Source: Methylorubrum rhodinum
Lineage (GTDB): Bacteria; Pseudomonadota; Alphaproteobacteria; Rhizobiales; Beijerinckiaceae
DNA length: 64,000 bases
Direction: 5' to 3'
Assembly: GCF_014199935.1 (NCBI RefSeq)
Contig: NZ_JACHOP010000008.1
Coordinates: 1-64,000 of the forward strand
Both the position numbers and the translations under genes were made by a program. Below the pieces are notes generated by a model. That model saw only the letters and a list, made by a program, of their open reading frames with translations, was not told where the DNA came from and did no database searches. Positions 24,593-33,675 of this stretch are shown here, one piece after another (within the stretch, counting starts at the first letter, position 1; every line of letters begins with the position of its first letter).

Positions 24593-27532
24593 ATGACTAA
24601 GATTACAGGGACGAGTAAGTCCGAGACGCTGAGCGGCGGCGCAGGTGATGACTTTATCAACGGCGCCAGCGGAGACGACGTTCTGAACGGCGGCGGCGGC
24701 AATGACACGCTGTTCGATAGCGATGAATACGCATCCGACGACGACGCACCGACCGATGCCGACAAACTCTACGGAGGAGCGGGTAACGACGTCCTCACCC
24801 ACTACCAGGGCTTTTCGTATAGCGGCACAGTGCAGAACACGGACGGCGACCTGCTCGACGGGGGTGCGGGTGACGATCGGCTTCTCTTCTTCGGCGGGCA
24901 GAAGGGATGCACTGCCGTCGGCGGTGACGGCATCGACACGCTGATGTTCACCTTGCACGGAACGCTGCCGAACGGGGCGGAGTTCAGCATGCCCACGGAT
25001 ATGGAACTGGTCGGTTCCAACGTCTCCGTCACCCTGTACACGGGTGGCCCCCGGGGCACCAATCCCAGTCTACAAGTATCCGGCACCGGTATCGAGCGGG
25101 TCCAGTTCGCCAGTGGCGCAGGCGACGACAAGCTGGTCGGCGGCAATCTCGACGATACATTGGAGTCCTATGGCGGTCGCGACGAAATTCATGGCAACGG
25201 CGGAAACGATTATATTACTATTGATCTGATCGAATATGCGGGAAATGCCCCGACCAACGTCATGATCGATGGCGGCGCAAACACCGATACGTTCGATTTC
25301 AGCAGTTACATTGCGTCGGATGAGAACTTCGTTCTCGATCTTTCCGCCGGGACGTTCACAGCGAACGGCCGTTCGCTCGGACCCATCACTGGCTTCGAGA
25401 GCTTAACGGCTTGGACCCGCGATGGTGACGACAGGCTGACCGGTGGCGCGCTGGCGGATCATCTCCGCGCTGACAACGGCAACAACAAGTTGGTTGGAAA
25501 TGGCGGCAACGACGTCCTGACATCTGGCGACGGCGTCGACAGTCTCGATGGCGGCGAGGGCAACGATGCCTTGTATGCGGACTTCGGCAAAGACAGCTTG
25601 ACCGGGGGTGGCGGCAACGACCTGCTCGACGGGGGAGCGGGCAACGACGTAATGAATGGAGGAGCGGGCAACGACACTTATGCTGTCGATTACCTTTACG
25701 ATTATCGCGTCGATCAGACGAAAGCACCTCGTGATATAATTTACGATACGAGCGGCATCGATAATATCACGACTCAGATGTCGTATCTTGATATGCGGTT
25801 TTATAAAGACATAGAAAACGCAACACTTGACGGAATTACATCAGTAAATGTCATCGGCAACGATTTAAATAACATCATTGATGGAAGATATGCTTACTTT
25901 GGACTGAAGGCGGACGGAGGATTGGGGAGCGATTCAATCTTAGGTGCGTTGAAAAGTTCCAATACACTGTCAGGAGGGGTCGGCAACGACGTCATCGACG
26001 GTGGCATTTATTCCGACACGCTCGACGGCGGGGCCGACAAGGATACCTTGAGCGGTGGAGACGGCAACGACGTCGTGAAAGGCGGCGACGGCGACGACGT
26101 GATCCTCGGCGATGCGCAGCAGAACAACGCGGGGGTCGTGTTCGGCTCGGGCAATATCACGAAGGCGAGCGGTCAGGGCGACGCCGCGCACCCGATCAGC
26201 CTCGATGGTCGCTTCAGCCTCGTAGCCAATCCCGAGATTGACAATGCCAAATCGCTTCCACACGTCACTGTGTCGGCAAAGCTCAATTACGTTGACTACT
26301 ACAACAACAGCGATTTTTATACCATTTCGCTCAAGGCAGGCGCCGCGATCGTTGTGGACATCGACACCAATTCAACGGACGAATTCGATGCCACCGTCCT
26401 AATTCTTAACGCTGAGGGCGAGCAACTAGCGGACAGCTCTTACGGCAGTGCGCGCGAGAAGAGCACCGGGTCGCCCAACGCAAACGACCCGTTCCTGACA
26501 TACGTCGCGCCGAGCGACGGCCTCTACACCATCAAGGTCCGGCCAGACTTTTCCGGGGAGGGCGGAAGCGCCTATCGGATGCACGTCTCGCTTGGCCAAC
26601 TCGGCGGCGATGACACTCTATCGGGCGAAGCCGGCAACGATACCATCTACGGCGGTGAGGGTCAGGATTCGCTTGACGGCGGCGCGGGCACCGACACACT
26701 TTCCGGTGGAGCGGGCTCGGACACCTACTACGTCGACAATTCCGGTGATCGCTGCGTTGAGGCAAACGGGGTCGCCGGTACCGACCTCGTCTTTGCCTCC
26801 GTGTCCTATTCGCTGGCGGGTTCCGAGCTGGAGAACCTGACGCTGACGGGCACCAAGAGCATCAACGGTACCGGTAACTCCCTTGCCAACGCCATCACAG
26901 GAAATAGCGGCGCCAACGTCCTCAACGGCGGCGTCGGCCGCGACGCGATGACGGGGCGCGGCGGCGACGACACCTACATCGTCGACAACCTTGGCGATGG
27001 GGTCACTGAGGCGGCGGGCGGCGGGCGCGACACGGTGCTGGCGACGGCGAGCTACGCGCTCGGGGCCGGGCAGGAGATCGAGGCGCTGCAGCTGCTGGCC
27101 TCGACCGGCTCGGCGCGGTTCAACCTGTCCGGCAACGCGTTCGGGCAGTCGCTGGTGGGCAACAACGGCGCCAACGTGCTCGACGGCAAGGGCGGCGCCG
27201 ACCTGCTGACCGGCCGGGGTGGCGCGGACAGCTTCCAATTCTCGACGGCGCTCGGCGCAGGCAACGTCGACCGGATCGTCGACTTCGCGGTCGAGGACAC
27301 GGTGCGGCTGTCGAAAGACGTCTTTTCCGCGCTCGCGCCCGGGCAATTTGCCGAGAGCGCGTTCAAGAACATCAGCACCGGCGCGGCCGACGCCAACGAC
27401 CGCATCCTGTACAAGCAGACGACGGGCGAGCTGTTCTACGACGCGGACGGCTCGGGCAGCGGAGCGGCGGTGAAGTTCGCCGTGCTCGACAACAAGGCCG
27501 CGCTCACGGCCGCCGACTTTTTCGTCTTTTGA
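24593..27532 (+). CDS. RTX calcium-binding secreted protein with PPC-like domain
   Basis: Protein of 979 residues without signal peptide. RTX nonapeptide units begin at residue 8 (SETLSGGAGDDFINGASGDD) and recur in several blocks. A pre-peptidase C-terminal-like beta domain lies near residues 560-690 (DFYTISLKAGAAIVVDIDTN, then YVAPSDGLYTIKVRPDFSG). The C-terminal 110 residues (GNVDRIVDFAVEDTVRLSKD to DFFVF) match the end of the giant protein at 3365-11563, so both likely use one type I secretion system. The stretch encoding residues 360-460 is AT-rich. No protease motif was seen. It is the largest island cargo gene. Confidence 0.88.
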   Translation: MTKITGTSKSETLSGGAGDDFINGASGDDVLNGGGGNDTLFDSDEYASDDDAPTDADKLYGGAGNDVLTHYQGFSYSGTVQNTDGDLLDGGAGDDRLLFFGGQKGCTAVGGDGIDTLMFTLHGTLPNGAEFSMPTDMELVGSNVSVTLYTGGPRGTNPSLQVSGTGIERVQFASGAGDDKLVGGNLDDTLESYGGRDEIHGNGGNDYITIDLIEYAGNAPTNVMIDGGANTDTFDFSSYIASDENFVLDLSAGTFTANGRSLGPITGFESLTAWTRDGDDRLTGGALADHLRADNGNNKLVGNGGNDVLTSGDGVDSLDGGEGNDALYADFGKDSLTGGGGNDLLDGGAGNDVMNGGAGNDTYAVDYLYDYRVDQTKAPRDIIYDTSGIDNITTQMSYLDMRFYKDIENATLDGITSVNVIGNDLNNIIDGRYAYFGLKADGGLGSDSILGALKSSNTLSGGVGNDVIDGGIYSDTLDGGADKDTLSGGDGNDVVKGGDGDDVILGDAQQNNAGVVFGSGNITKASGQGDAAHPISLDGRFSLVANPEIDNAKSLPHVTVSAKLNYVDYYNNSDFYTISLKAGAAIVVDIDTNSTDEFDATVLILNAEGEQLADSSYGSAREKSTGSPNANDPFLTYVAPSDGLYTIKVRPDFSGEGGSAYRMHVSLGQLGGDDTLSGEAGNDTIYGGEGQDSLDGGAGTDTLSGGAGSDTYYVDNSGDRCVEANGVAGTDLVFASVSYSLAGSELENLTLTGTKSINGTGNSLANAITGNSGANVLNGGVGRDAMTGRGGDDTYIVDNLGDGVTEAAGGGRDTVLATASYALGAGQEIEALQLLASTGSARFNLSGNAFGQSLVGNNGANVLDGKGGADLLTGRGGADSFQFSTALGAGNVDRIVDFAVEDTVRLSKDVFSALAPGQFAESAFKNISTGAADANDRILYKQTTGELFYDADGSGSGAAVKFAVLDNKAALTAADFFVF

Positions 27533-27565
27533 TCGTCGGAGGGGGGGCGTTTCTCGGAATGCCCC

Positions 27566-28039
27566 CTACGCCTGCGCGCCCGGCGGCTCGTCCACCCGCG
27601 TCGTGTAGCGCGGCGTCCGCATCTCGAACTTCGTCGCCGAGCCGCGCCGCTGCCGCTCGAGCCCGGCCCGCGGTGGCACCACCGCGCCGCGGCCCCAACG
27701 CGCGTTGCAGGCGTCGAGCGCGTCCATCAGGTTTGCCGAACGCTCGCGGTCGAGCTGGCCGATCAGCGCCCGCTGCGAGCCCGCCAGCGGCACGAGGTCG
27801 GTCGTGACGATTCCAGCCTTCGAGTAGCGCCACGGCGGGTCACGCTGCTCGCGCCACCTCCGGGCGACCCCGTGCAGCGCCCCGGTCGCCATGTTGAACT
27901 CGCTGAACAAGGATAGCGGCACGAGGCAGCGGTGCTCCGGCCCGAGCCAGCGGCGCCAGTGCTGCGAACCGGTGTTGCGCACGTTGGTGACGCCCGGATC
28001 GACCCGCTTGCCCTTCAGCGCGAAGGCCGGCGAGGGCAT
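27566..28039 (-). pseudogene. Chimeric remnant: SRAP fragment fused to UmuC C-terminus
   Basis: One open frame of 157 residues joins two SOS-response genes. Residues 1-50 (MPSPAFALKGKRVDPGVTNV, HWRRWLGPEHRCLVPLSLFS) match the middle of SRAP/YedK (HMCES) proteins. Residues from about 62 (RRWREQRDPPWRYSKAGIVT, RSANLMDALDACNARWGRGA, FEMRTPRYTTRVDEPPG) match the C-terminus of UmuC. The SRAP catalytic Cys2 and the entire UmuC polymerase core are missing. A deletion between neighbouring genes explains it. Whether a protein is made is unknown. Confidence 0.8.
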
Positions 28040-28060
28040 GCCCCACCTCGCGCATCCGCG

Positions 28061-29056
28061 CTAAGGCACGAGCGTCCGGATCCACTCGGAGAACAGGTCC
28101 GTCTCCACGGTACCGACGACGGCGCTGGTGGCCGCGGCGAGGTCGCTCGGGCTCATCCCGTAAGCCTTTCGGAACGAGCGGCTGAAAGCGGCGGCATCCG
28201 TGAAGCCGTAACCGTAGGCGATTTCGAACACGCGCCGGGCGCCCCCCGCTTCCGCCAGCGCCGCGCGCGTGGCGTGCAGCCGGCGCGCCCGGATGTACTG
28301 TGCGACCCCCCCGACATCGTGAAACAGCCTGTAGAGCGACGAGCGCGACACCCCGATCCGGCGGCAGATCGTGTCGGGCGACAGGTCCGGCGCGGAGAGG
28401 TGGCGCTCGATGAAGCGCTTGCAGCGCAGCAGCATCGCCGCCTCGCGGGAGCGGGCGGCCTCTGCGAGCGAGACCCGCGTCGGTGCAAGGCTCGCCGCCA
28501 GCATCTGCGCCGTAGCGCGGGCGAGCCCCTCGGCTTGCCCGGGCCCGATCCGGTGAGCGTTGCCGACGAGGCTCATCATGTGGGCGGCGAGCAGCGCTCC
28601 GCCTTGCGGCGTCAGGACGGTGCCGTGATACGCCTCCGGCTCCGGCAGCCACGTGCTCACGAGATCGCGCGACAAGCTGACGATCGCGGAATTCCGCTCC
28701 TCGGCCGCACTCCGCACGAAGGGCTGGGACAGCACGTTGACGGTGATCGACCCCGCCTGGACATGCGGGTCGCCGCGCTCGGTGCGGGCGTCGAACGGGT
28801 CGCTCGTTAGGTGCAGGACGACGTGGTCGAGCCCGTCGGCGCGGATGCGCCGCCGCGAGCGCTGGACGGCCTGGGGCGAGGCCGACATCGTCCGCACCAC
28901 CATGCGGTCGAGCGAGGTCGAGACCACTCGCCCCGAGAAGTTGTGGTCAGTTGCAGCGATGTCGTGGGTCATCCCAAGAAGCGCACGCCACGCCTCGAAT
29001 CGATGCTCGGGTGCGACCAAGTCCGTATCGAACGCGAACTGCGGAACCGTGGTCAC
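28061..29056 (-). CDS. AraC-family transcriptional regulator
   Basis: Regulator of 331 residues. The N-terminal AraC-binding-like domain (MTTVPQFAFDTDLVAPEHRF, VVSTSLDRMVVRTMSASPQA) is followed by the double helix-turn-helix (DTICRRIGVSRSSLYRLFHD, then VFEIAYGYGFTDAAAFSRSF and RKAYGMSPSDL). It lies inside the island, 22 bp upstream of the SRAP-UmuC remnant and divergent from the Hint-domain gene. It could control that gene or the RTX gene; the ligand is unknown. It is full length and appears intact. Confidence 0.88.
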   Translation of the reverse strand: MTTVPQFAFDTDLVAPEHRFEAWRALLGMTHDIAATDHNFSGRVVSTSLDRMVVRTMSASPQAVQRSRRRIRADGLDHVVLHLTSDPFDARTERGDPHVQAGSITVNVLSQPFVRSAAEERNSAIVSLSRDLVSTWLPEPEAYHGTVLTPQGGALLAAHMMSLVGNAHRIGPGQAEGLARATAQMLAASLAPTRVSLAEAARSREAAMLLRCKRFIERHLSAPDLSPDTICRRIGVSRSSLYRLFHDVGGVAQYIRARRLHATRAALAEAGGARRVFEIAYGYGFTDAAAFSRSFRKAYGMSPSDLAAATSAVVGTVETDLFSEWIRTLVP

Positions 29057-29424
29057 TGGCGGGAGGCCCGTTCTGGAAAGGTCTTACCCGATCAGTCCCG
29101 AAAAGCCCGCTAAGCGTCAAGCGCCGCCGATGACGGCGAAGGCTCGGGCGTGCGGAGCGTTGTTCGATGACAAAGGATGGTGCGCAGGAGGGCGATGATC
29201 CCGCCGAACCTGTGCATGGCGCCCCGATCTCTGTGCCGGGCGTCCCAATCTTCGCGTCCGGGCCGCGCGACCCTGGTTCGCTTCCATCGATCGGCTAAGC
29301 ATCACTGCCCAAGACCGCGCGTAAGGCTGCGCTGCCGGTCGGGTAGGACGGGAGGGGATCGCCGCACCGATTCCCAGACGAAGAACAAGGCTTACGCGAA
29401 GACGCGGAGCGCTGGGGGATGGGT
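29057..29424. promoter_or_regulatory. Divergent region between AraC and Hint genes
   Basis: About 365 bp that should hold both promoters. Frames cross it but none is protein-like. No clear operator or RNA gene identified. GGGGG just before 29419 is the likely ribosome-binding site of the Hint gene. Confidence 0.4.
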
Positions 29425-31050
29425 ATGGCGACGACCGAGACCTTCGCGGGTGGGCAGCAGACCGGCTGGACCGATACGAACGGGAACGCGGCCCCGGTCG
29501 ATACGACGCCAAACGACGGCTTCTCCGACTTCCTCGGTCGCTTCGTCGGCTCGGGCGGCGTTGAGGCGGTCTCGAAGACCTACACCTTCACCGCTTCGTC
29601 GAGCCCGACGACGATCTCATTCGACTTCAACAAGATCGACAGTTGGGACGAGGGCTACTTCGGCGTCAACGATCAATTCAAGGTCTTCCTCAACGGGCAA
29701 ACGGCGCTGACCTTCGCGCCCAGCGGCTTCAGCGGTGACGACGACGCCCCCGGCGGAAGCAACGGCGCCAGCGGCAACTTCACGGCGGGATCCCTGACCG
29801 GGAGTTACACGATTACGTCGAACAGTCCGGACAGCGAACTCGGTTTCGGCCAGCAGACCGGCTACTATCAGCAGGCCTTCTATGATCGCATCTATCGTGT
29901 CGAACTGACGCTCGACGCGACACCGGCCACGGTCCGGCTCGGGTTCGGCTCGACGCTCGACGGCAATGTCGACGACGAATCCTACGGCATCGACAACGTC
30001 ACGACCGACGCCGTGTGCTTCGCCCACAGCAGCGCCATCCGCGTCGTGCGGGAGGGAACCACGCGGGATATGCCGGTCGAGCATCTCCGGGTCGGCGACG
30101 AGGCGGTCACGGCGTCGGGTGCGCTCCGCCCGATCCGCTGGATCGGACACCGCACGGTCGCGTGCCGGGGTCGCGCCGACCTCCTGCCCGTGCGCATCGC
30201 CGCGCACGCCTTCGGCGAGGGCCGCCCTTCGCGCGACCTCTCCGTCTCGCCCGCCCACGCCATCGCCGTCGACATCCTCGGCGAGGTGCTGATCCCGGCC
30301 TGTCGCCTGATCAACGGCACGACGATCACGCAAGTGGACGTAGAGGAGGTCACCTACTGGCACGTCGAACTCGACAGCCACGACATCCTGCTCGCGGAAA
30401 ACCTGTCCGCCGAGAGCTACCTCGATTGCGGCAACCGCCGCTTCTTCGCCAACGCGGACGCCGTCGACCTCGCCGCGACGCCCGACACCCGGCCGGAGGG
30501 CTCGCTGCCGTTCTGCCGTCCGTTCCACGAGGCCGGCGCGCTGGTCGATCTGGCACGCGCGCGATTGCGGGACCGGGCGGAAGAACTCGGCTGGCGCAAG
30601 GTCAAGGAGACCTTCGCCGGGCTGCACATCGTCGCCGATGGCTGCGCGATCCGCCCGGACATGGAGGGCCTGACGGCCCGCTTCGTCGTCCCAGCCGACG
30701 CCCGTGACGTGCACCTCGTCTCCAGCACCAGCGTCCCGGCGCATGTCCTGGCCGACTCGTCCGACGACCGGGAACTCGGTCTACCGCTCGCTTCCCTGGT
30801 CATCGACGATGGCTTGACCGGCGCCCGTGCCATCGCGCTCGACGACGACCGCTTCGGTAAGGGCTTCCACGCCGTGGAGGGTGGCACGCGCTGGACGGAC
30901 GGCTTGGTGGTACTCCCCACCGACCTATGGGCGGGTTGCAAGGGCTCGTTCTTCCTACGGGTGACGCTGGCGGGTCCGGCCCTACCGCGGTGGATCGCGC
31001 CGGGTGAGACGGCCGGTGCGGTCGATCTGGCCGAGCGGCGCCGAGCCTGA
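29425..31050 (+). CDS. Hint-domain secreted protein
   Basis: Protein of about 541 residues. The first 190 residues form a beta-rich domain (NKIDSWDEGYFGVNDQFKVF, IYRVELTLDATPATVRLGFG). A Hint_2 domain starts at CFAHSSAIRVVREGTTRDMP and continues LRVGDEAVTASGALRPIRWI, DLSVSPAHAIAVDILGEVL and HDILLAENLSAESYLD. Hint domains share the intein/hedgehog autoprocessing fold, with the first Cys as nucleophile; here Cys and a downstream SPAHA box are present, so self-cleavage is possible. There is no signal peptide, and type I secretion is common for such proteins. ATG 29419 is an alternative start. Confidence 0.82.
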   Translation: MATTETFAGGQQTGWTDTNGNAAPVDTTPNDGFSDFLGRFVGSGGVEAVSKTYTFTASSSPTTISFDFNKIDSWDEGYFGVNDQFKVFLNGQTALTFAPSGFSGDDDAPGGSNGASGNFTAGSLTGSYTITSNSPDSELGFGQQTGYYQQAFYDRIYRVELTLDATPATVRLGFGSTLDGNVDDESYGIDNVTTDAVCFAHSSAIRVVREGTTRDMPVEHLRVGDEAVTASGALRPIRWIGHRTVACRGRADLLPVRIAAHAFGEGRPSRDLSVSPAHAIAVDILGEVLIPACRLINGTTITQVDVEEVTYWHVELDSHDILLAENLSAESYLDCGNRRFFANADAVDLAATPDTRPEGSLPFCRPFHEAGALVDLARARLRDRAEELGWRKVKETFAGLHIVADGCAIRPDMEGLTARFVVPADARDVHLVSSTSVPAHVLADSSDDRELGLPLASLVIDDGLTGARAIALDDDRFGKGFHAVEGGTRWTDGLVVLPTDLWAGCKGSFFLRVTLAGPALPRWIAPGETAGAVDLAERRRA

Positions 31051-31064
31051 GGCGGAAACAAGAA

Positions 31065-31092
31065 GCCCCGCCGCGGCTGAGCCGGGCGGGGT
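31065..31092 (+). terminator. GC-rich hairpin after the Hint gene
   Basis: GCCCCGCC pairs with GGGCGGGG across a short loop just after the Hint stop codon. There is no T tract. It separates the Hint gene from the integrase gene. Confidence 0.5.
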
Positions 31093-31199
31093 AGGGTCGT
31101 CGTCGAGCCTCTGGAAGGCGATGTCTGGATGCACGAACGGTGCCGGGTGACCGGGGCGCCTTGTGGCGGGCTGGGAGGCAGGGAGACTCAGTCCCGGCG

Positions 31200-32432
31200 A
31201 TGCTCCCGGTCAAGGCCTCGAACAGCGTCAGCGTGCCGAGCACGGGGATGAAGAAGCTCGGCGAGTCGGCCGAGAAGCGCCACAACGGGCGCGTCGATCT
31301 CTACTGGGTGGCCGACGAGAAGCTCGTCGCGAAGTGGTTCATCCCGAAGACAGTCCGGTTGTTCGGCGACTGGCCTTCCCAGGGGATCGCCTCGCGCTGC
31401 GCGATCCTGCAGGCCGAGATGCTGGAGTGGGCGGCAGGCCGTGAGCCGGGACGCAACAGCTTCGCCCTCGGCACCATCGGCTGGATCTGCCGGGCTTTCG
31501 AGACCGATGCCGATTCGCCGATCCACGAGCGCCGCCGGGACACCCGCGTCTTTGCCGGCAACTACATCCGACACCTCGTCGAAGCAGCCGGTGACGAGCG
31601 CATGGCGGACATCATCGGCCGCGATGTGCGACGCTGGCATCGGACCTGGGCGAATGAAATCGGCGAGCGCGCCGCTTACGCCTACGTCCGGACGCTCCGC
31701 CGCGTTGTGAATTGCGGCTGCGAACTACGAGACCGCGATGCCATCGAGTTGGCGGCGGTGCTGTCGAAAACGACTTTCCCGCAGCCGCGCGCCCGCAAGC
31801 TCCGGCCGAGCCACGCCATGATCGTAGCGCTCCGGACGGCCCCACACGAGGCGGGGCGGCCGAGCATCGCCCTCGCCGTGACGCTGCAGTTCGAGCTTGG
31901 GCTCCGGCAGAAGGACGTGATCGGCGAGTGGGATCGGCCGGACGCCCAGGCACGCGAGCGCATAGGCGGGGCGATCACGGACGGCGCCTGGGTGTGGGAT
32001 TGGGGCCTCGTCTGGAACCACATCGACGGGACGGTCCTGCGCAAACCCACCTCGAAATCGAACGGTCACGAGATCGCCGAGCACGATCTCAGCCATTATC
32101 CCGAGTTGATCGCCGAACTCCCGCCGCGCGGCGTTGGTCCGCTCGTGATCGACGAGCGCTCGGGGCTTCCCTGGAGGCGCTCGCACTTCAGTCGAACCTT
32201 CCGGGGAATCGTGCGGGCGTGCGGCTGGCCGGACGGCATCTGGAACATGGACAGCCGAGCGGGAGCCGTGACCGAGGGATTCGAGGCTAGCGCAACGCCT
32301 GCTGACGTGATGCGCGCGGCGACGCACACGCAGCTATCCACGACGATGCTCTACAACCGCGGTTCGGTGGTTCAGTCCGGGCGCGTGGCGGAAATTCGCG
32401 CGGCGCGGCGCAAGGCGAAACCGAGCCCCTGA
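31200..32432 (+). CDS. Tyrosine site-specific recombinase (island integrase)
   Basis: Phage-type integrase of 410 residues that would insert and excise the island at tRNA-Asn. The catalytic half shows an Arg-I region (LQFELGLRQKDVIGEW), Arg-II in MDSRAGAVTEGFEAS (the usual His before Arg reads differently), and the last boxes ATHTQLSTTMLYNRGS with the nucleophilic Tyr. The N-terminal part (LFGDWPSQGIASRCAILQAE) looks like a core-binding domain. The start at 31200 has GGGAG upstream; ATG 31140 and 31248 are alternatives. It is transcribed toward the tRNA, with 64 bp to the attachment repeat. Confidence 0.82.
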   Translation: MLPVKASNSVSVPSTGMKKLGESAEKRHNGRVDLYWVADEKLVAKWFIPKTVRLFGDWPSQGIASRCAILQAEMLEWAAGREPGRNSFALGTIGWICRAFETDADSPIHERRRDTRVFAGNYIRHLVEAAGDERMADIIGRDVRRWHRTWANEIGERAAYAYVRTLRRVVNCGCELRDRDAIELAAVLSKTTFPQPRARKLRPSHAMIVALRTAPHEAGRPSIALAVTLQFELGLRQKDVIGEWDRPDAQARERIGGAITDGAWVWDWGLVWNHIDGTVLRKPTSKSNGHEIAEHDLSHYPELIAELPPRGVGPLVIDERSGLPWRRSHFSRTFRGIVRACGWPDGIWNMDSRAGAVTEGFEASATPADVMRAATHTQLSTTMLYNRGSVVQSGRVAEIRAARRKAKPSP

Positions 32433-32495
32433 AACAGGTCGGGAACGACAGCGGTAACACGCGCAGAGCCGGCATCGGCTAAGTGCTTGAAAGGT

Positions 32496-32544
32496 TTGGC
32501 TCCCCGAGCAGGACTCGAACCTGCGACAAAGCGATTAACAGTCG
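32496..32544 (-). repeat. Proximal attachment site within tRNA-Asn
   Basis: 49 bp identical to 21181-21229. It covers the tRNA-Asn 3' half from the anticodon stem to CCA plus one flanking base. Confidence 0.9.
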
Positions 32545-32572
32545 CTTGCTCTACCAACTGAGCTATCGGGGA
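32497..32572 (-). tRNA. tRNA-Asn (GTT)
   Basis: 76 nt with encoded CCA. The minus strand reads TCCCCGATAGCTCAGTTGG at the 5' end and closes with TCGGGGAGCCA, giving a full acceptor stem. The anticodon GTT lies at 32537-32539, and the T-loop reads GGTTCGAGTCC. It is the integration target of the island. Confidence 0.95.
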
Positions 32573-32810
32573 TCACCCGGCCGCCTCGGCGGCGCTGGCG
32601 GGTCATTAGCCTCCGCCGATTGCCGGCGCAAGGGTGCCGGCGACGGTTTTTTGCGACCGGCCAGGGTTGTCCTGCGGCGTGACGCTTCGGTGACCATGAC
32701 GCCGACAAGGGCGTTGCCGAGGAGGGCGGGCCTCTGCTAAGGACGCCTCGCTCCGGGCCGGCCGCCCCGCCGGAGCTTCGCGCAGAGGCTTCACGTCGAG
32801 CCGCGAACGA
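32573..32810. other. Spacer between two tRNA genes
   Basis: 238 bp without a supported gene. It should hold the promoter of tRNA-Asn (minus strand) and that of tRNA-Cys (plus strand). Confidence 0.4.
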
Positions 32811-32884
32811 GGCCTCGTGGCGGAGTGGTTACGCAGAGGACTGCAAATCCTTGCACCCCGGTTCGATTCCGGGCGAGGCCTCCA
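32811..32884 (+). tRNA. tRNA-Cys (GCA)
   Basis: 74 nt from GGCCTCGTGGCGGAGTGG to GCGAGGCCTCCA with encoded CCA. The anticodon GCA lies at 32843-32845 in CTGCAAA, and the T-arm reads GGTTCGATTCC. The acceptor stem pairs fully. Confidence 0.95.
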
Positions 32885-33024
32885 CATCCGGACCTTTGGG
32901 CGAACGCTCCGCAGGTTCCGCCAAGCCTGGCAATTGCCTTGCAATTCCCGGGACGATCCACGAAAACCCCTCCCGCTCAGGGCGGCCCGGCGCCGTCCCG
33001 GTCCGGCGAGGGAAACACGGCTTC

Positions 33025-33675
33025 ATGCTCGATTATGCGCAGGCGCGACGCCTCATGGTCGATTGTCAGCTTCGGACCTTCGACGTCAACGACAACGCCG
33101 TGCTCGACGCGTTCGACGCCGTCCCGCGCGAGCGCTTCGTCCCCGCCGGCCGCGAGCCCTTCGCCTATATCGATCAGGCCCTGACCCTGCCGACGGAGAA
33201 CGACGGCCCGCGGGTGATGGCCGCGCCGATGCTCCTCGCCCGCATGGTCCAGGCGCTGAAGGTGCGCCCCGGCACCCGCGTGCTCGACGTCGCCGCCGGC
33301 TACGGCTACGGCGCCGCGATCCTGAACCGGCTCGGCGCACAGGTCGTGGCGCTGGAATCGGATGCCGCGCTGGCCGATGGCGCCCGTGAGCGCCTCGGCG
33401 GCACGGTCGAGGTGGCGCAGGGTGGACTCACCGAGACGGTGGCGGGCGGCCCCTTCGACGCGATCCTGATCGAGGGCCGGGTCGAGACCCGGCCGCAGGC
33501 CCTGCTCGACCAGCTCCGCGACGACGGACGCCTGGTCTGCGTGCTCGGCCCCGATCGCGGCGCCAAGGCGACCCTGTTCGTGCGGGCGGGCGACGCCTTC
33601 GGCGCGCGCCCGCTCTTCGACGCCAACCTGCCCGCGCTCAAGGCCTTCGCGACCGTGCCCGGCTTCGCCTTCTGA
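33025..33675 (+). CDS. Protein-L-isoaspartate O-methyltransferase family protein
   Basis: SAM-dependent methyltransferase of 216 residues that would repair isoaspartyl residues or act on a related substrate. MLDYAQARRLMVDCQLRTFD and DAVPRERFVPAGREPFAYID are the family N-terminus. Motif I is TRVLDVAAGYGYGAAILNRL, and FDAILIEGRVETRP lies at motif III. In many alphaproteobacteria this branch precedes tolC, as here (570 bp upstream). The start at 33025 follows GAGGGAAA; the frame upstream covers tRNA-Cys and is not coding. Confidence 0.88.
   Translation: MLDYAQARRLMVDCQLRTFDVNDNAVLDAFDAVPRERFVPAGREPFAYIDQALTLPTENDGPRVMAAPMLLARMVQALKVRPGTRVLDVAAGYGYGAAILNRLGAQVVALESDAALADGARERLGGTVEVAQGGLTETVAGGPFDAILIEGRVETRPQALLDQLRDDGRLVCVLGPDRGAKATLFVRAGDAFGARPLFDANLPALKAFATVPGFAF

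Larger units (their letters stand above)
21181..32544. mobile_element. tRNA-Asn-associated genomic island
   Basis: Bounded by perfect 49-bp direct repeats (21181-21229 and 32496-32544) that equal the 3' part of tRNA-Asn from the anticodon region to CCA. A tyrosine recombinase gene (31200-32432) lies next to the intact tRNA. The content is mixed in base composition, with AT-rich stretches at 24270-24592 and 25680-25960, and includes broken genes. This is the classic form of an integrated element using a tRNA 3' end as attachment site. No conjugation or replication genes are visible, so it is probably non-autonomous. Confidence 0.88.
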
